NCBI GenBank assembly: GCA_050248995.1 | Contig: JBFWRI010000014.1 | Span: forward strand, 1-50,326 | Direction of reading: 5' to 3' | Length of the DNA: 50,326 bases | DNA from: JBFWRI01 sp050248995 | Lineage (GTDB): Bacteria > Pseudomonadota > Alphaproteobacteria > JAIXQD01 | Position numbers and translations under genes: made by a program | Part shown: in pieces, positions 15,792-24,616 of the stretch | How positions within the stretch are numbered: position 1 is the first letter of the stretch | Layout: every line of letters starts with the position of its first letter | Notes under the pieces: generated by a model | Database searches by the model: none | Told to the model about the DNA's origin: nothing | Seen by the model: only the letters and a program-made list of their open reading frames with translations

Positions 15792-16762
15792 TTCCCAACC
15801 GCTATCTGGCCATTGAACTTGTGCGGGTGACCGAAGCCGCTGCGCTGTCGGCGGCGCAGTGGGTGGGTCGTGGCGACGAAAAAGCGGCCGACCAGGCAGC
15901 CGTGGATGCCATGCGCGATGCGCTGAACCTGCTGGATATCGACGGCACGGTGGTGATTGGCGAGGGCGAGCGCGATGAAGCCCCGATGCTGTATATCGGC
16001 GAGCGTGTGGGCGCGCTGGCCGGCAAGGGCGAGAAGAAATACGATATTGCGCTGGACCCGCTGGAAGGCACCACCATCACGGCCAAGGGCGGCAGCAACG
16101 CACTGGCGGTATGCGCACTGGCGGAAACCGGCGGATTTTTGCATGCGCCGGACGTGTACATGGAAAAGATCGCGATAGGGCCCGGGTACGCGCCCGGCCT
16201 TGTCAGCCTGACCAAAAGCCCGGAAGAAAATATCGCTGCGCTGGCCAAGGCCAAGGGTGTTGCTGTTAATGAACTGACGGTGTGCATTCTTGACCGCGAG
16301 CGGCATAAAGACCTGATCGCTACTGTGCGCAAGACCGGTGTGCGCATCGCTTTCATTCAGGATGGCGATGTCAGCGGCGTGATCGCCACCACCAGCCCCG
16401 ACAGCGGCATTGATATGTACATGGGCAGCGGCGGGTCGCCCGAAGGTGTGCTGGCCGCCGCCGCATTGCGCTGCACGGGCGGGCAGTTCCAGGGCCGCCT
16501 GATTTTCCGCAATGATGATGAAAAAGCCCGTGCGGCAAAAGCGGGTATCACCGATTTCAACCGCATCTACCAGCTGGAAGATCTGGCCCGCGGTGATGTG
16601 ATGTTCGCCGCAACAGGCGTAACCGACGGCGCATGGCTGCGCGGCGTGCGCTACAGCTCGGCGGGCGCAACCACGCAATCCATCGTCATGCGCAGCAAGT
16701 CGGGTACGGTGCGCATGATTGACGCACGGCACAGCAGCCGCAAGGCGCAAAGCTTCAAATGA
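15788..16762 (+). CDS. glpX: class II fructose-1,6-bisphosphatase
   Basis: 324 aa, normal for GlpX, a Mn2+-dependent enzyme of gluconeogenesis that converts fructose 1,6-bisphosphate to fructose 6-phosphate. Family signatures: VVIGEGERDEAPMLYIGE with the metal-binding acidic residues, ALDPLEGTTITAKGG, and GSGGSPEGVLAAAAL. Coupled to both neighbours by 4-nt ATGA overlaps. In many alphaproteobacteria hom lies directly upstream of glpX; here a small lipoprotein takes that place. Confidence 0.95.
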   Translation: MIPNRYLAIELVRVTEAAALSAAQWVGRGDEKAADQAAVDAMRDALNLLDIDGTVVIGEGERDEAPMLYIGERVGALAGKGEKKYDIALDPLEGTTITAKGGSNALAVCALAETGGFLHAPDVYMEKIAIGPGYAPGLVSLTKSPEENIAALAKAKGVAVNELTVCILDRERHKDLIATVRKTGVRIAFIQDGDVSGVIATTSPDSGIDMYMGSGGSPEGVLAAAALRCTGGQFQGRLIFRNDDEKARAAKAGITDFNRIYQLEDLARGDVMFAATGVTDGAWLRGVRYSSAGATTQSIVMRSKSGTVRMIDARHSSRKAQSFK

Positions 16763-18510
16763 CGGCGTTTCTGGATGTCGAACGGTCGCTGGGCGGCAAG
16801 CGCTGGGAAGCGGGCGTGTTTGACGAACGCGCGGCAGGAGCGCTGGAAACGCAGCTGGGTGCGCCGCCCGTTATCGCGCAGCTTCTGGCCGGGCGCGGTT
16901 TGACGGTTGAAACAGCTCCGGCGTTTTTAAGCCCGCGCCTAAAAGAGGCAATGCCCGACCCTTCGGCACTGAAGGATATGGACGCCGCCGTGGCGCGCTT
17001 TATCAAGGCTGTGGAAAGCGGCGAGAAAATCACCGTATTTGGCGATTACGATGTGGACGGCGCCACAAGCTCGGCCCTTCTAGTGCGTTTTGGCCGGGCG
17101 CTGGGCATAAAAATCAACGTGTATGTGCCCGACCGCATTAAAGAAGGTTATGGCCCCAACAGCGCCGCGCTTGAAAAGATAAAGAATGACGGCACATCGC
17201 TGGTGATTACGGTCGATTGCGGCATCACCGCGCATGAACCGCTGGCCACGGCGAAACAGCTTGGCCTTGATGTGGTGGTGCTGGATCACCACGCCGCCGA
17301 ACCTGCTTTGCCGCCGGGCAGCGCGATTGTTAACCCGAACCGACTGGATGAAAACAACAGCATTGGCAACTGCGCCGCCGTGGGCGTGGTGTTCCTGTTC
17401 ATCGCTGCTGCCAATCGTGCGCTGCGCGCCAAGGGCTTTTATGCGTCGCGGCCCGAGCCGGATTTGATGCAGTGGCTGGATATCGTCGCACTGGGGACCG
17501 TAGCCGACGTTGTGCCGCTGACGGGACTGAACCGCGCCTATGTGTCGCAGGGTTTGAAGGTGATGGGGCAGCGCCAGAACGCCGGTATTGCGGCGCTGGG
17601 CGATGTGGGCCGCATGACGAACGCGCCCGATGCCTTTGCCTGCGGGTTTATCCTTGGCCCGCGCGTGAATGCCGGTGGCCGCGTGGGGCAAAGCGATCTT
17701 GGCGCGCGCATTTTGTCGACCGACGACGCCACCGAGGCGCGCGAACTGGCGGCGCTGCTGGATTCGCACAACACCGCCCGCAAGGAAATCGAAGCGCAAG
17801 TGCTGGAAGAAGCGATCAGGCAAACGGAAGGCCACAGCGGCAACATCGTCATCGCTGTGGGGCAGGGCTGGCATCCGGGTGTGATTGGCGTGGTAGCCAG
17901 CCGCCTGAAAGAACGTTTCTACCGCCCGACGTTTGTGATTGCGGTGGATGAAAAAGGCATCGGCAAGGGCAGCGGGCGCAGCATTCGCGGCGTTGACCTT
18001 GGCGCGCTGACGATCGCCGCGCGGCAAAGCGGGTTGTTGATTAACGGCGGCGGCCACGCCATGGCGGCAGGCCTGACGGTTGCGAATGATAATGTTACCG
18101 CCCTGCGCGAATTCTTTGAAACACGGCTGCAGGATGTGTTGACCGCCGAGGTGATACAGCCGCGCCTTGTGATCGACGGCCTGCTGGGCCTTGGTGCGTT
18201 GACGCCCGCGTTTTTCGCCAACCTGCAGCAGCTAAGCCCATTTGGTAGCGGCAACCCCGAACCGCGTTTTGCGCTGGCTAACTGCAAGGTAGTGTTCGCC
18301 GATATCGTGGGCACTGATCATGTGCGCGCCATGCTGACTGACAATTCGGGCCAGCGCGTGAAAGGCATTGCCTTCCGCAGCGCTGATACGCCACTGGGCC
18401 AAGCACTGCTGGCCAAAAAAACACTACACATCGCCGGCCGCCTGACGCTCAACACATGGAACGGCAAAAGCGACGTTGAGATACAGATTGAAGATGGGGC
18501 GGTTGCTTAG
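16759..18510 (+). CDS. recJ: single-stranded-DNA-specific exonuclease
   Basis: 583 aa, usual length. RecJ degrades single-stranded DNA 5' to 3' in recombination and repair. DHH-family motifs: FGDYDVDGATSSALL (motif I), VITVDCGIT (II), VVVLDHHAAEP (III, the DHH signature) and GTVADVVPL (IV). The C-terminal DHHA1 part contains GGHAMAAGLTV. Start overlaps glpX by 4 nt, a common alphaproteobacterial pairing. The stop interlocks with the convergent AT-rich gene (TTAG, 18507-18510). Confidence 0.96.
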   Translation: MTAFLDVERSLGGKRWEAGVFDERAAGALETQLGAPPVIAQLLAGRGLTVETAPAFLSPRLKEAMPDPSALKDMDAAVARFIKAVESGEKITVFGDYDVDGATSSALLVRFGRALGIKINVYVPDRIKEGYGPNSAALEKIKNDGTSLVITVDCGITAHEPLATAKQLGLDVVVLDHHAAEPALPPGSAIVNPNRLDENNSIGNCAAVGVVFLFIAAANRALRAKGFYASRPEPDLMQWLDIVALGTVADVVPLTGLNRAYVSQGLKVMGQRQNAGIAALGDVGRMTNAPDAFACGFILGPRVNAGGRVGQSDLGARILSTDDATEARELAALLDSHNTARKEIEAQVLEEAIRQTEGHSGNIVIAVGQGWHPGVIGVVASRLKERFYRPTFVIAVDEKGIGKGSGRSIRGVDLGALTIAARQSGLLINGGGHAMAAGLTVANDNVTALREFFETRLQDVLTAEVIQPRLVIDGLLGLGALTPAFFANLQQLSPFGSGNPEPRFALANCKVVFADIVGTDHVRAMLTDNSGQRVKGIAFRSADTPLGQALLAKKTLHIAGRLTLNTWNGKSDVEIQIEDGAVA

Positions 18511-19073
18511 AGCTTTATTGTATTCGCAAACTTGTAGCATCCACCTATAAAGCAAACTAAAGAGATAAGAGCTGATATAACTGCTAAACCCTCAAGATTC
18601 TCACACTCAAGTTGATGCTTTGTATGCTGTTGGTTCGCTGTTGCAGCAGCAGTTATCAATTCTTTAGTGTCTGCATTAGGATTTGAATCTCGAATATGCC
18701 TAGATAGGTAAGTTGTAAAGTGGTCAGTGCGCAAGGCGGCAGCTGCTAAAATAGAACGCGTAACGCTAAAATAAGCAAGTAGTATGCATACTGCGATAGA
18801 AATTAGCCCACAAATAAACCACATGGCCGTATCAACAGTGCTTTTGGTGGCTCCGTTGCCAAATAGTTCTATAATCGTGGGAACAGCCACAAGCGCTCCA
18901 CCATTTAGAACTACAAGCTGCCTCATATATAGTTGTGCGTACTCTTTTGATGCCACAAGCATATGGGCAAGTGTGTCGCCGTAACGAAATATTGCATCAA
19001 AGTCTTTAAACTCTCTATAAAACTTTTCAAGAATTGGAGTTATCGTGGTGGGAGCGTTATCAGTATTTTGCAT
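18507..19073 (-). CDS. AT-rich hypothetical membrane protein
   Basis: 188 aa. Three hydrophobic segments are visible (about residues 55-75, 82-108 and 163-182). The helix after RQLVVLNGGALVAVPT is of a kind often seen in small membrane proteins of unknown role. Base use is markedly richer in A/T than the flanking genes (codons such as TTA, ATA, AAA), which suggests transfer from elsewhere. It is convergent with recJ, stops overlapping by 4 bp, and 47 nt downstream of the histidine kinase gene on the same strand. No family assigned. Confidence 0.65.
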   Translation of the reverse strand: MQNTDNAPTTITPILEKFYREFKDFDAIFRYGDTLAHMLVASKEYAQLYMRQLVVLNGGALVAVPTIIELFGNGATKSTVDTAMWFICGLISIAVCILLAYFSVTRSILAAAALRTDHFTTYLSRHIRDSNPNADTKELITAAATANQQHTKHQLECENLEGLAVISALISLVCFIGGCYKFANTIKL

Positions 19074-19120
19074 AATAAATTTTTAGCTAGAAATTCTGAT
19101 TATGTCCAGCAATTCAAGTT

Positions 19121-21319
19121 CTAAGCATCATGCCAGCGTTTAGGTTCGGCGGTTTCCTTGCCGGTGTTGTGCAAAATCAGCATCGCCGCAGGGGCGTCGG
19201 CGTTATCGGTGAATGACAAGGCGATGTTGACCTTGACGCGCAGGCCGTCGCCGCGCAGCAGCGATACGTCGCGCAAGCGCAGGGTGTCGACCGAGGATAC
19301 ATTCATCAGGCGCTGACGCACATCGTGAGGTGTGTCGGATGTCAGGAAGCTGTCGATCTTGCGATCGATGATATTCTCGCGCGACAGGCCCAGCATCGCC
19401 TCGGCGGCCAGGTTGGCATCCTGGATAACGCCTTTTTCATTCAGGATGCAGATGCCGTCACCCGCGTGCTCAACAAGGCGGCGGTACTTTTCTTCGAACA
19501 GGGCGGCACGGGAATGCAGCTGTGCGGCGTATTCCTCGATGCGTGAATTGGCTGTTTGCAGGTCGCGCTGGCGCTTTTCAAGCTGTGCACGGGTTTTCTG
19601 CGATACAATAAGGTTGTTCATACGCGCCAGCAGTTCTTCGGCGGTGAAGGGTTTGACGATGTAATCCTGCGCGCCCGCCTTAAGAAGTTTGGCGCGCAAA
19701 CTGTCATCGCCTTTGGCGGTCAGGAAGATGACGGGCACATCGGCCAGGCGCTGTTCCTTGCGCAGCGCAGTAAGAAACTGCTGCCCGTCCATGCGCGGCA
19801 TCATGATATCGCACAAGATAAGGTCGGGTTTTTGCAGCTGCGCTGTTTCAAGGCCTTCCAGGCCGTCATGGGCGTGAATGACCTGGTAATGTTTGCCAAG
19901 AATAGCGCCGATGAAGCGGCCCATGTCGTGGTTGTCTTCGATAACAAGCACCAGCGGCTGGGCAGCATCGGCAGATTCTTCCGAAACAGCTGGTGCGGGT
20001 TTCTGTGCAGTGGCCACGGCACTGGCTACCGCAATATCAGCGGCGCCGTTATCAAGAACGGATGCGCCGACTGGTAAGTTGGCAGGAGCTTTCAGCGGCA
20101 GCCAGATTTCAAACCGTGCGCCGCCGCTGGCGCTGGCGCCCACTTGTACTGTGCCGCCCTGCAGTTCAAGGAATTCCTTGACGATGGCAAGCCCAAGGCC
20201 GGTGCCACCCAGATGCCGCTGCAAAACATCTTCCGATTGCTGGAAGCGGTCGAAGATAATCTCGCGCAGGTTGGGCGGAACGCCGGGGCCGGTATCGTCA
20301 ACGCTGATATGGGCCATGTTATCGCGCATATCGGCAGCGACATGGATACGTCCGCCATCAGGTGTGAACTTGAAGGCGTTCGACAGCAGGTTCAGCAGGA
20401 TGCGTAAGGTCTTGTCGGCGTCAACGTCGCCGGGCAGGGTTTCCGGCGCCTGTATCGTCAGTGATATCTTGCGATCTTTCGCCAGCACATCGAAGTGGCT
20501 GACGGCCACGCGCAACATATAGGATATGTCTTCGGTGGAATACTGCAGGTCCAGCTTGCCGGCGTCCAGCTTACTGATATCCAGCAGGTTATTGACGTGA
20601 CGCAGCAGCGTGCGGGCATTGCGCGATACCACTTCCAGCATGCCCTGCTGGTTGAACGTGATGTTTTCATGCTGCTGCAGCTGTTCGATGGGGCCAAGAA
20701 TAAGGGTAAGGGGCGTGCGCAGTTCATGACTGATATTCGAAAAGAAACGCGTTTTCATCTCGTCGACTTCGCGCATCTTCTCGTACATCTCGGCCAGCTT
20801 GGCGTTGAGAATCTCAAGCTGCTGCCGTGCAGCTTCCATTTCTTGAGCGCGGTTATAAACCTCGGCCTGGTTGTGTTCTTTGGTAATAGCGGTTTGTTCT
20901 TTCAGTTTTATGAACTCGGTGACGTCTTCAACCCGGTGGGTGATATACTGAACGTTACCTTTATCATCCAGCACAGGACAGTTTTGAGGGCTCCAATATC
21001 GCTCTTCGAATTCACCATTGGGCAAACGGATATCATATTTCTGAATACCCATGGTGTCTGGTTTTTTCTCGCGCAGAACACGTTCCAGAGAGGCACTTAG
21101 ATTGTGCTCGCCGGTCGCTGTTGGGTCGTCGGGGTTATCAGGAAAAACATCAAAAATATTGCGACCAAGAATGGCGTCACGTTCGGTCATGGTAGCTTTC
21201 AGGTAGGCATCACTGGCAGCGACAATATGCAGGTCGGGGGTCAGCACGAGATATAAGCCGGGTGCCGACTCGAACAGGGCCTTGAAATCCGGCAAGGCAG
21301 GTAACGAGGATGAACGCAT
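19121..21319 (-). CDS. hybrid sensor histidine kinase (PAS-HisKA-HATPase-REC-PAS)
   Basis: 732 aa, no membrane segment, so a soluble sensor. Order: PAS (residues about 10-140, FESAPGLYLVLTPD), a coiled coil (140-185), HisKA with phospho-acceptor His near 198 (FFSNISHELRTPL), HATPase (DADKTLRILLNLLSNAFKF, DDTGPGVPP, GGTGLGLAIVKEF), a receiver domain with Asp near 504 (ILCDIMMPRMDG), then a second coiled coil and a C-terminal PAS (residues 610-720). A PAS after the receiver is less common. The start codon sits in a 14-bp palindrome. No partner response regulator with an output domain is nearby. Confidence 0.93.
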   Translation of the reverse strand: MRSSSLPALPDFKALFESAPGLYLVLTPDLHIVAASDAYLKATMTERDAILGRNIFDVFPDNPDDPTATGEHNLSASLERVLREKKPDTMGIQKYDIRLPNGEFEERYWSPQNCPVLDDKGNVQYITHRVEDVTEFIKLKEQTAITKEHNQAEVYNRAQEMEAARQQLEILNAKLAEMYEKMREVDEMKTRFFSNISHELRTPLTLILGPIEQLQQHENITFNQQGMLEVVSRNARTLLRHVNNLLDISKLDAGKLDLQYSTEDISYMLRVAVSHFDVLAKDRKISLTIQAPETLPGDVDADKTLRILLNLLSNAFKFTPDGGRIHVAADMRDNMAHISVDDTGPGVPPNLREIIFDRFQQSEDVLQRHLGGTGLGLAIVKEFLELQGGTVQVGASASGGARFEIWLPLKAPANLPVGASVLDNGAADIAVASAVATAQKPAPAVSEESADAAQPLVLVIEDNHDMGRFIGAILGKHYQVIHAHDGLEGLETAQLQKPDLILCDIMMPRMDGQQFLTALRKEQRLADVPVIFLTAKGDDSLRAKLLKAGAQDYIVKPFTAEELLARMNNLIVSQKTRAQLEKRQRDLQTANSRIEEYAAQLHSRAALFEEKYRRLVEHAGDGICILNEKGVIQDANLAAEAMLGLSRENIIDRKIDSFLTSDTPHDVRQRLMNVSSVDTLRLRDVSLLRGDGLRVKVNIALSFTDNADAPAAMLILHNTGKETAEPKRWHDA

Positions 21320-21325
21320 GCGTTC
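21312..21325. repeat. 14-bp perfect palindrome over the histidine kinase start codon
   Basis: GAACGCATGCGTTC is its own reverse complement and contains the ATG of the kinase gene at its centre. As RNA it could form a 5-bp stem with CAUG in the loop; as DNA it could be a dimeric repressor site. Confidence 0.5.
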
Positions 21326-21388
21326 GCAAAGCCCCCTGTTGATTTTCCTATTGTTACTACTACCAAAGGTCGCCTGAAGGAGACCCGT

Positions 21389-21463
21389 ATGAAATCCAAT
21401 AACACTTTATTTTATATGCAATTTCAAGTTGGCTGTGCTGATGATTATATAAAGATGTCGTAA
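21389..21463 (+). CDS. possible 24-codon small protein
   Basis: ATG at 21389 preceded by a full AAGGAG (21377-21382) at 6 nt spacing, then 24 codons to TAA: MKSNNTLFYMQFQ, then VGCADDYIKMS. The SD is among the best in the window, which is why it is listed despite its length. It lies in the 277-bp AT-rich gap between the divergent kinase and PhyH genes, 133 nt before the PhyH start. It could be a leader peptide, a small protein, or chance. The rest of this gap shows no feature I can support. Confidence 0.35.
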   Translation: MKSNNTLFYMQFQVGCADDYIKMS

Positions 21464-21596
21464 GTAAAATGCTAATAAGCCGCAGATTATCTCGAGTTCG
21501 ATAAGAAAATAACTTCCACTATCAAAAGAAAAAAGTGCATTTTATCTGCTCTGGCACTGATTTTGCTTATGCAATTTATCATCTTACGGAGTTTCC

Positions 21597-22535
21597 ATGC
21601 TGCCCTGGTTCATGATGCACAACGCCTACGATTACGTGGCGCTGAATCCGCCTGCGCCCGAGATCAGGGAGTATGTCGACCAGTTTCTGCTGGATGGGTG
21701 GGCTGTTGTTAAACAAGGTGTGCCGCGCGACTTCGCGCTGGAGATGAACGATTACTATTACCGCGTCAAGCAGGCGAATGAGGAACTGGTATCACCATAC
21801 AAGAACCAGTACGGCTGCCTGCAACGCGTCGTCAACCTGCACCATGTTTATCCCAAGCTTCTGGAACTGTTCACGCGCAACCGCATTTCGCTGATGCTGC
21901 AGGACTATCTGTTTGCGGCGCCGACGGCTGTTTACACCAGCCTGACGTTCGAGCAGGGGTCGGAACAGAACTTTCACCGTGATACGCCGGTTTTCGATAC
22001 TAATCCGCCATTCTACTACTTCGGCATGTGGATTCCGCTGGAAGACGTGGATGCCGATAATGGTCCCTTGCGGGCTTATAAGGGCGGGCATCTGGTGCCC
22101 GATGTGAACCGCTATGAAATCGCCAAGCAGTTCTTCCCCGACCTGCGGGATGTTCCCAGCAGCGACCATCCCGGACTGTGGAATACCTATCAGGATGCGC
22201 TTGCCAAACGCTGCGAGGAAATGGGCCTGCCCATCGTGCCGATACATGTGCAGGCGGGCGATACAGTGATCTGGCACCCGCAGCTGCCGCACGGCGGTTC
22301 GCCGCAAAAAGACAAATCGCGTACGCGCCTTAGCTTCTTGATGCACACGACGCCGCCCAATATGCCGGTGTATCATATGGATGGCTTCTTTAACCCGTAC
22401 AAGGAAAAGGCAAACCGGGCGCCGTGGCCTTATGTACCGTTCGGCGAAGGGCGTTATTACGCCTACCACGGACCCAAGATCGACATGGGTCATAACGGCA
22501 TACTGCCGGCGACCGATTTCAGGAAAGTGGCTTAG
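21597..22535 (+). CDS. phytanoyl-CoA dioxygenase (PhyH) family protein
   Basis: 312 aa. A non-heme Fe(II)/2-oxoglutarate oxygenase of the PhyH family: iron ligands fit His127 and Asp129 in FHRDTP and His232 in WHPQLPHGGSP, with the 2-oxoglutarate-binding Arg in the following RTRLSF. GGAG lies 5 nt before the ATG. PhyH proteins hydroxylate diverse small molecules, so the substrate is open. Divergent from the histidine kinase (277 bp); the stop interlocks with the convergent iminopeptidase gene (TTAG). Confidence 0.85.
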   Translation: MLPWFMMHNAYDYVALNPPAPEIREYVDQFLLDGWAVVKQGVPRDFALEMNDYYYRVKQANEELVSPYKNQYGCLQRVVNLHHVYPKLLELFTRNRISLMLQDYLFAAPTAVYTSLTFEQGSEQNFHRDTPVFDTNPPFYYFGMWIPLEDVDADNGPLRAYKGGHLVPDVNRYEIAKQFFPDLRDVPSSDHPGLWNTYQDALAKRCEEMGLPIVPIHVQAGDTVIWHPQLPHGGSPQKDKSRTRLSFLMHTTPPNMPVYHMDGFFNPYKEKANRAPWPYVPFGEGRYYAYHGPKIDMGHNGILPATDFRKVA

Positions 22536-23677
22536 GCGGCCCGCTGTGAATCTTCCGACATCGGCGGCAGGTTATCTAGGATATCTGTCAGCGCCAGCAG
22601 GGTTTCACGTTCCTTCATGGCATGACCACAGGGTGTGCGATGGAAGGTGGTTGGCGCAAAGCCTTCACGCGCCATAGCAGCCACAAGTTCATCGGCCATG
22701 TATGCCGGGCACACTTGATCGTAACGCCCGTGGACTATATGCATTGGAATGTTGCGAAGGGCCGCTACATTGTCGCAGATATAGTTGTTGTCGCGGTTGC
22801 TTTCGCCGCCGCCGCCAAGAAACCCGCCATTCATGAAGTAGTGATTTTCAATGCCAGCGAAGACAAGCGCGAAATCGGGGTTGGCGTAGTTGGCAAGATT
22901 CGAGAGATCCTGCGATATGTAGCTGGTTGCACATTCCCAGACTGACCATGCCGCAGCTGCTTCGATGCGGCGGGCACGAATCGCTTCAGTGGTCGGTTTC
23001 TCGGCAAAAATCCTGGCATAAGCTTTAATCATATCGCCACGCTCAGCCGGGGGAATGATTTCAACGAAGTTCTTCCACGCTTCGGGATAAAAAAGATACG
23101 CGCCAGGCAATGACGAGTCATAAGGACTCTTTTCATACAGCGCAGCATTACCCTGATAGAAGTAATCAAGGTCTTTACGGCGGCACAGAAAAATACCGCG
23201 CAGGATTAGGTTTGCAACGGTATCAGGATGCTTGATGGCATAAGCCAACGCGAGCGTAGTACCCCAGCTGCCACCGAATATGTGTGTCTTTCCTGTGATG
23301 CCGCGCTCTTGTCGCAGGAGAATAATATCGGCGATCAGGTGGTCGGTCGTATTGTTAATGTATGCCGGCATGGGATCGGCATCCCGCGCGTTTGGTGTGT
23401 TAGCGCCACCGCCGCGTTGATCGTACATAATAATCCGGTAACGCTTAGGATTGAAAAAGCGTGACAAATTCGGGGCATCAGTCACGCTGTCGCCCGGCCC
23501 ACCATGTAGGTAAATAATAGGCTCGCCCTTCGGGTTGCCATATTCTTTCCAAGCGATTGTATGCGGTTGCGCTAACGGCGGATTATCTTGTGTCTGGATC
23601 ACGCCGCTACCTGTGCATTCGCTAAGGGGGTAAACCCATTCGTCGTTTGTGGCTTTGCTGTGCGGGTATTTTCTCAT
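22532..23677 (-). CDS. pip: proline iminopeptidase-type alpha/beta hydrolase
   Basis: 381 aa. Family S33 signatures: YLHGGPGDS (oxyanion region), IIMYDQRGGGANTP, and the nucleophile elbow GGSWG with Ser near 137. The catalytic His fits PCGHAMK near the end. Such enzymes release N-terminal proline from peptides. It is longer than the usual 310-320 aa because of an N-terminal extension of about 30 residues, which may mean a later start. Divergent from the next gene by 78 bp and convergent with PhyH by a 4-bp overlap. Confidence 0.88.
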   Translation of the reverse strand: MRKYPHSKATNDEWVYPLSECTGSGVIQTQDNPPLAQPHTIAWKEYGNPKGEPIIYLHGGPGDSVTDAPNLSRFFNPKRYRIIMYDQRGGGANTPNARDADPMPAYINNTTDHLIADIILLRQERGITGKTHIFGGSWGTTLALAYAIKHPDTVANLILRGIFLCRRKDLDYFYQGNAALYEKSPYDSSLPGAYLFYPEAWKNFVEIIPPAERGDMIKAYARIFAEKPTTEAIRARRIEAAAAWSVWECATSYISQDLSNLANYANPDFALVFAGIENHYFMNGGFLGGGGESNRDNNYICDNVAALRNIPMHIVHGRYDQVCPAYMADELVAAMAREGFAPTTFHRTPCGHAMKERETLLALTDILDNLPPMSEDSQRAA

Positions 23678-23755
23678 GGCTGCAGGGTAGGATAATCACA
23701 AGAGTGTCGTCAACAAACCAGTTGCCGGGACCAGTATTTCGGGCATCAATCAGAT

Positions 23756-24616
23756 ATGCCCCTGAATGCACAGCCTTTGTGGGATTGGATTGCCGAACGC
23801 CATCGCATATTTTTGAAGCGGGCCGCCGGCGCTGCCGCACCGTGGAGCGACGATCCCATCATGCAGGAGTACCGTTTCTGCAATGTGTTCCGCGAGCTGG
23901 ACAAGGTAACCGCATGGCTGCGCGAAAACTGGCGCGAGCCATATGCCGACAGCCCGCACTTATGGATTGCGATGTGCCTGGCACGGCAGGTGAACTGGCC
24001 GGCAACATTGGCCGAGGTCGGCTTTCCCGTGGATGGCTATGATGCGAAGCTGGTGCGCCAGCGGCTGGAAGCGCGCAAGGCGCGCGGCGAAAAAGTATAC
24101 ACCGGCGCGTATATGATCAGCGCACCGACCGGCCGTTATGATGACATGGCCAAGCCACAGTACACTGCCGAGGTTGTGGTAGGCGCATTGTGGCAGGCGC
24201 AGGATGAATTCCATGCTTTCTTCAAAAATGGCCGCCAACCGACGTTAGAGGAAGTTCACGCGTGGTTGCGGCGGTTTCGCGGCTGGGGCGATTTTATGGC
24301 GTATGAAGTGGTGACCGACCTGCGCCATACGCGTTACTTGAATAAAGCGGCCGATATCAACACATGGGCCGTTGCAGGGCCGGGGGCCATTCGCGGGCTG
24401 AACCGTCTGCACGGACGGCCTTACAAGAAAAGCATGACGCAGATGCAGGCGGGGGATGAGATGCGCGAGCTGCTGGCGCTATCAAAAGGCAATCTGCCCG
24501 ATTTCGTGCCGCAACTGGAGCTGCGTGATATCGAGCATTCGTTGTGCGAGACCGACAAGTGGCTGCGTATCCATCTGGGCGAAGGCAAGATGCGCGCCAA
24601 GTACAAAGCCGCTTAG
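23756..24616 (+). CDS. protein resembling 5-hmdU DNA kinase helical / alpha-glutamyl-putrescinyl thymine pyrophosphorylase family
   Basis: 286 aa. The N-terminal half has the pattern FLKRAAGAAAPWSDDPIMQ then EYRFCNVFRELDKVTAWL, which I recognise from the helical domain of phage 5-hydroxymethyl-dU DNA kinases and the thymine pyrophosphorylases that help build hypermodified thymine. Later parts (WLRRFRGWGDFMAYEVVTDLR, WAVAGPGAIRGLNRLHG) fit the same family, which is distantly like DNA-glycosylase folds. No phage genes surround it. The stop interlocks by 4 bp with a Nudix-domain gene. No SD is visible. The recognition is from memory, not a search; the role in a bacterial chromosome is unknown. 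Confidence 0.6.
   Translation: MPLNAQPLWDWIAERHRIFLKRAAGAAAPWSDDPIMQEYRFCNVFRELDKVTAWLRENWREPYADSPHLWIAMCLARQVNWPATLAEVGFPVDGYDAKLVRQRLEARKARGEKVYTGAYMISAPTGRYDDMAKPQYTAEVVVGALWQAQDEFHAFFKNGRQPTLEEVHAWLRRFRGWGDFMAYEVVTDLRHTRYLNKAADINTWAVAGPGAIRGLNRLHGRPYKKSMTQMQAGDEMRELLALSKGNLPDFVPQLELRDIEHSLCETDKWLRIHLGEGKMRAKYKAA

Noticed and set aside
15491..16750. 419-codon open frame on the minus strand
   Set aside because: Antisense to the lipoprotein and glpX genes; its His/Arg/Gln-rich translation matches no family and the plus-strand genes are clear.
17080..18057. 325-codon open frame on the minus strand
   Set aside because: Antisense to recJ, a result of codon bias in a GC-rich gene.
21415..21580. 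TATGCAATTT occurring twice in the AT-rich gap
   Set aside because: Ten AT-rich bases twice in 277 bp is weak; no further symmetry found.
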